DNA of 64,000 bases from Planctomycetota bacterium. GTDB taxonomy: Bacteria; Planctomycetota; MHYJ01; JACQXL01. Where the stretch lies: contig JACRIK010000003.1 of NCBI GenBank assembly GCA_016235865.1, positions 62,001-126,000 of the forward strand. Direction: 5' to 3'. Positions 61,715 to 64,000 of this stretch are shown here, piece by piece. Under the pieces are notes generated by a model. It was not told the origin of the DNA, did no database searches, and saw only the letters and a list, made by a program, of their open reading frames with translations. The stretch's first letter is position 1. Every line of letters begins with the position of its first letter. Both the position numbers and the translations under genes were made by a program.

Positions 61715-62701
61715 ATGCCAAAGAAGTTATCCCTAAAAGGCCGGGACTTGTTAGCCATGAGCGACCTGTCCACCCCGGAAATCGAACTCATCCTCAAGAC
61801 CGCCCGAACCATCAAGAAGAACCCCAAGAAATACTCATCCGCTCTGAAAGGCAAAAACCTGGGCATGATATTCCAAAAGCCCTCGACCCGAACCCGGGTC
61901 TCATTCGAGGTGGCCATGTATCAGTTGGGCGGCCAGGCCCTGAACCTGAGCGCCAACGAACTCCAGTTGAAGAGAGGCGAGACCGTAGCTGACACGGCCC
62001 GGGTCTTATCGCGCTTCCTGGACGCCATGACCGCCCGGGTCTATTCCCATAACGATGTCCTGGACCTGGCCAAATACGGCACCATCCCGGTCATCAACGC
62101 CCTGTCCGACTACGAACACCCCTGCCAGGCGCTGGCTGATGTCCTGACCATACTGGAACACCGCAGTGACCGCGACGGCGGACGCCGCAGTGGCCGCGGA
62201 AGCGAACATAAGACATCATTACAAGGCCTGAAAATCACCTACATCGGTGACGGCAACAATGTCGCCCATTCGCTGGTCCTGGCCGTGGTGCAATTAGGCG
62301 GCTATATCGAGGTAGCCACGCCCAAGGGTTACGAGATGCAGGATACGCTCATCAATCTGGCGCACCACGTCTCAGCCAAGACCGGCGGCAAACTGGTCAT
62401 CTCCAAAAACGCCCAGGATACGGCGGACCAGGCTGATGTGATATATGCCGATGTCTGGACCAGCATGGGCCAGGAAGAGGAGCACAAAAAGCGCCTGGCC
62501 GATTTCCAGGGCTTCCAGATTAATTCCGAACTGCTGGCCCGGGCCAAAAAGGACTGCATCGTCATGCACTGCCTGCCGGCCCATCGGGGCGAGGAAATCA
62601 CGGACGAGGTGGTGGACGGCAAGAACTCGGTGGTCTGGGACCAGGCCGAGAACCGGCTCCACGCCCAAAAAGCGCTGTTGTATCTGGTGCTGGGCAAATA
62701 A
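61715..62701 (+). CDS. argF: ornithine carbamoyltransferase
   Basis: This enzyme interconverts ornithine plus carbamoyl phosphate and citrulline. The 328-residue protein has the carbamoyl-phosphate motif KPSTRTRVSFE, NALSDYEHPCQALAD, YIGDGNNVAHSL and the ornithine-site MHCLPAHRGEE. Between LTILEH and LKITYIGDG a basic, Gly-rich insert (SDRDGGRRSGRG, about 17 residues, 62164-62216) is not found in usual sequences and is encoded by an internally repeated GC-rich stretch. Next to arcC it may work catabolically (arcB); the sequence alone does not decide. AAAAGGAG precedes the ATG. Confidence 0.95.
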   Translation: MPKKLSLKGRDLLAMSDLSTPEIELILKTARTIKKNPKKYSSALKGKNLGMIFQKPSTRTRVSFEVAMYQLGGQALNLSANELQLKRGETVADTARVLSRFLDAMTARVYSHNDVLDLAKYGTIPVINALSDYEHPCQALADVLTILEHRSDRDGGRRSGRGSEHKTSLQGLKITYIGDGNNVAHSLVLAVVQLGGYIEVATPKGYEMQDTLINLAHHVSAKTGGKLVISKNAQDTADQADVIYADVWTSMGQEEEHKKRLADFQGFQINSELLARAKKDCIVMHCLPAHRGEEITDEVVDGKNSVVWDQAENRLHAQKALLYLVLGK

Positions 62702-62746
62702 CAGGATAGCCACAGAGACACAGAGAGCACGGAGAAAACAGGATTT

Positions 62747-63070
62747 ATGGACTCTGTTACTAAATCTAAAATAATCATTGCAGGTATTGTTTGGGTTTTA
62801 GCCATAATCACCTGGTGGTATGCCATAAAGAAAATACCCTTTAGATTCCTGATACAGGATACAGCAATTGGCTTGGGTGTAATAATAGGCCTATTTGTTA
62901 TGCTCGAGATTGTTTCACGCAAATACAAGTTAGGTGGCATAGAAATAATTAGTGAATGGCCGTCAATGTGGATCGGCTTTGTGTTATTTATATTAGCAGG
63001 CGGAGCTATTATAAGATATCGAAATTTCATTAGAACAAAAGAAACTATAAATACGGAAGAAAAGAAGTAA
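62747..63070 (+). CDS. small membrane protein
   Basis: The 107-residue product has three predicted membrane helices (IIIAGIVWVLAIITWW, IGLGVIIGLFVMLEIV, WIGFVLFILAGGAII) and a charged C-terminus. No family is recognised. It is more AT-rich than argF. The 45-base gap before it is a CACAGAGACACAGAG phrase repeat. Confidence 0.55.
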   Translation: MDSVTKSKIIIAGIVWVLAIITWWYAIKKIPFRFLIQDTAIGLGVIIGLFVMLEIVSRKYKLGGIEIISEWPSMWIGFVLFILAGGAIIRYRNFIRTKETINTEEKK

Positions 63071-63130
63071 TTCTTTGTGACCTTTGTGTCGGAGTTTACA
63101 CTGAGCGCAGCGAATGTGTGGTGAATAATT

Positions 63131-63338
63131 ATGTTGCTATTTGAACTAAGCTCGGCACTGCCGAGCGTGACCACGAGCACCTGCGGAGCGGAGTGAATCT
63201 AAGCGTTTATGTTATTATTTGAACCCCGTAAAGTCGGCCAATTAGAAGCCAAGCCCTGTCCCGATATATATCGGGACTGGTCGGGAGCACCCACTGGAGC
63301 GCACCGGGAGACACCGAAGCGAAGTAAAATAAACATTT
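63131..63338 (+). pseudogene. two truncated copies of the old-yellow-enzyme 5' end
   Basis: ATGTTGCTATTTGAAC (63131) and ATGTTATTATTTGAACC (63209) repeat the start of the full gene at 63339 (ATGTTACTCTTTGAACC). The second copy encodes MLLFEPRKVGQLEAK, matching MLLFEPRRVGNLETK, before it breaks at a palindrome (tcccgatatatatcggga) and non-homologous sequence. Each ATG is preceded by an ATTT/GTTT/AATT-like run. These are remnants of tandem copies; neither can make an enzyme. Confidence 0.7.
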
Positions 63339-64000
63339 ATGTTACTCTTTGAACCCAGACGTGTTGGTAATCTTGAAACCAAGAACCGCCTGATGCGTTC
63401 GGCCACGGCCGAGCGGCTGGTGGACAAGTCAGGCGGCATAACAGACGGCCTAATCGCCTGCTACAAGCGCCTGGCTGAATCAGAGGTCGGCACCATCATC
63501 ACCGGCTACACCTCGATTCATCCCCGGGGCCGGTCCGGCTGGCAGATGATGTCCATAGACCACGACGACTTTATCAAAGGCCTGCAACGGCTCACCAAGA
63601 CCGTGCACGAATACGAGGCGCGCATCCTGGTCCAGCTCTGCCACAGCGGCCGCTATGCGCCTTCCATATTAATCAACGCCCGTCCGCTGGCCGTCTCGGT
63701 CAGCCCGGAGGATATGAAAGGCGACCTACCGCCATCGGAAGCCACGGACAAGGAAATCGAAGAGGTGATTAATGCCTTTGCCCAAAGCGCCTATCGGGCC
63801 CGGGAGGCCGGGTTTGACGGCGTCCAGATTCACGGAGCCCACGGTTATCTGGTCTCCCAGTTCCTGTCACCGGCTATGAACAAACGGACCGACCAATGGG
63901 GTGGAAATGTTGAAAATAGAGCCCGGTTCCTGAAAGAGGTCATCCAGCGCATCCGTCAAAAGGTCGGGACTGACTATCCAATCTGGCTAAAATTAAACTG
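63339..64000 (+). CDS. old yellow enzyme family NADH:flavin oxidoreductase (partial)
   Basis: The gene runs off the right edge after 220 residues. It begins MLLFEPRRVGNLETKNRL, and contains the FMN-barrel motifs LVQLCHSGRYA, AFAQSAYRAREAGFDGVQIH and GAHGYLVSQFLSPAMNKRTD. This places it with 2,4-dienoyl-CoA reductase/NADH oxidase-like OYEs, which may carry an Fe-S cluster in a C-terminal part outside the window. The substrate is unknown. Confidence 0.9.
   Translation, partial: MLLFEPRRVGNLETKNRLMRSATAERLVDKSGGITDGLIACYKRLAESEVGTIITGYTSIHPRGRSGWQMMSIDHDDFIKGLQRLTKTVHEYEARILVQLCHSGRYAPSILINARPLAVSVSPEDMKGDLPPSEATDKEIEEVINAFAQSAYRAREAGFDGVQIHGAHGYLVSQFLSPAMNKRTDQWGGNVENRARFLKEVIQRIRQKVGTDYPIWLKLN

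Noticed and set aside
63209-63352. A real 47-codon gene at 63209
   Set aside because: Only its first ~15 codons resemble OYE; the rest crosses a palindrome and ends in the next copy, so it is a remnant.

Overview
The window looks like chromosome from an uncultured, probably anaerobic, Gram-negative-type bacterium. The evidence is KDO-8-phosphate synthase (lipopolysaccharide), lipoproteins and Sec/Tat-exported proteins, a PilM/N/O-type assembly cluster, a complete selenocysteine toolkit, molybdenum-cofactor genes, and an oxygen-sensitive-type 2-hydroxyacyl-CoA dehydratase-like protein with a separately encoded activator. The many large TPR, LamG-like, Fn3 and Kelch proteins and the FHA-TPR membrane protein would fit Planctomycetota or a neighbouring phylum, but I cannot fix the lineage from sequence alone.

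Layout. 0-6.8 kb (minus): two paralogous TPR/LamG-like proteins, a YhaM-like HD nuclease, a small membrane protein, then rpsO-pnp. 6.9-14.2 kb (plus): an operon of FHA-TPR protein, PilM-PilN fusion, PilO-like and TPR-LamG proteins. 14.2-25.4 kb (minus): queF, a conserved KOW-like protein and then a selenium island: tRNA-Sec, selB, a NapH-like Fe-S membrane protein, a small CxxU selenoprotein, a double-cubane-type dehydratase, a selenocysteine-containing SelD, selA, a cysteine-containing SelD and an exported CxxU selenoprotein. All three in-frame UGA codons are followed at 21-33 nt by a hairpin with G in the apical loop, as expected of bacterial SECIS elements. 26-35 kb: a 22-bp tandem array, a MutL-like/PfkB cluster, tRNA-Arg, mobB and mobA, gltX and a phosphoesterase. 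35-46 kb: tandem HEAT-repeat paralogues, an activase, rpiB, a TsaC-arginine-phosphatase-like fusion, a second 22-bp array, kdsA and purM. 46-54 kb: a 2,422-residue Fn3/Kelch surface protein. 54-60 kb: a DUF4175-like coiled-coil protein, a proline-rich exported protein, then a Tat-exported 17-cysteine peptide followed by a radical SAM/SPASM enzyme. 60-64 kb: carbamate kinase, ornithine carbamoyltransferase and the start of an old-yellow-enzyme gene.

How the genes fit together. SelA, SelB, tRNA-Sec and two SelDs form the synthesis and decoding machinery; at least one SelD and two redox-type proteins in the same island are themselves predicted clients. MobA and MobB make molybdopterin guanine dinucleotide, the cofactor of formate dehydrogenases that often carry Sec. 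The Cys-rich peptide and radical SAM pair look like an undescribed exported RiPP-type system.

The DNA is full of small palindromic elements. One two-hairpin family has five copies with covarying stems, and two of these bracket tRNA-Sec. A second family ends in CCCCGTTAGA/TCTAACGGGG. A third, with core GGAGTCCCGA, sits inside coding sequences. Several genes have promoters placed so that transcription would start at or near the ATG, suggesting leaderless mRNAs.
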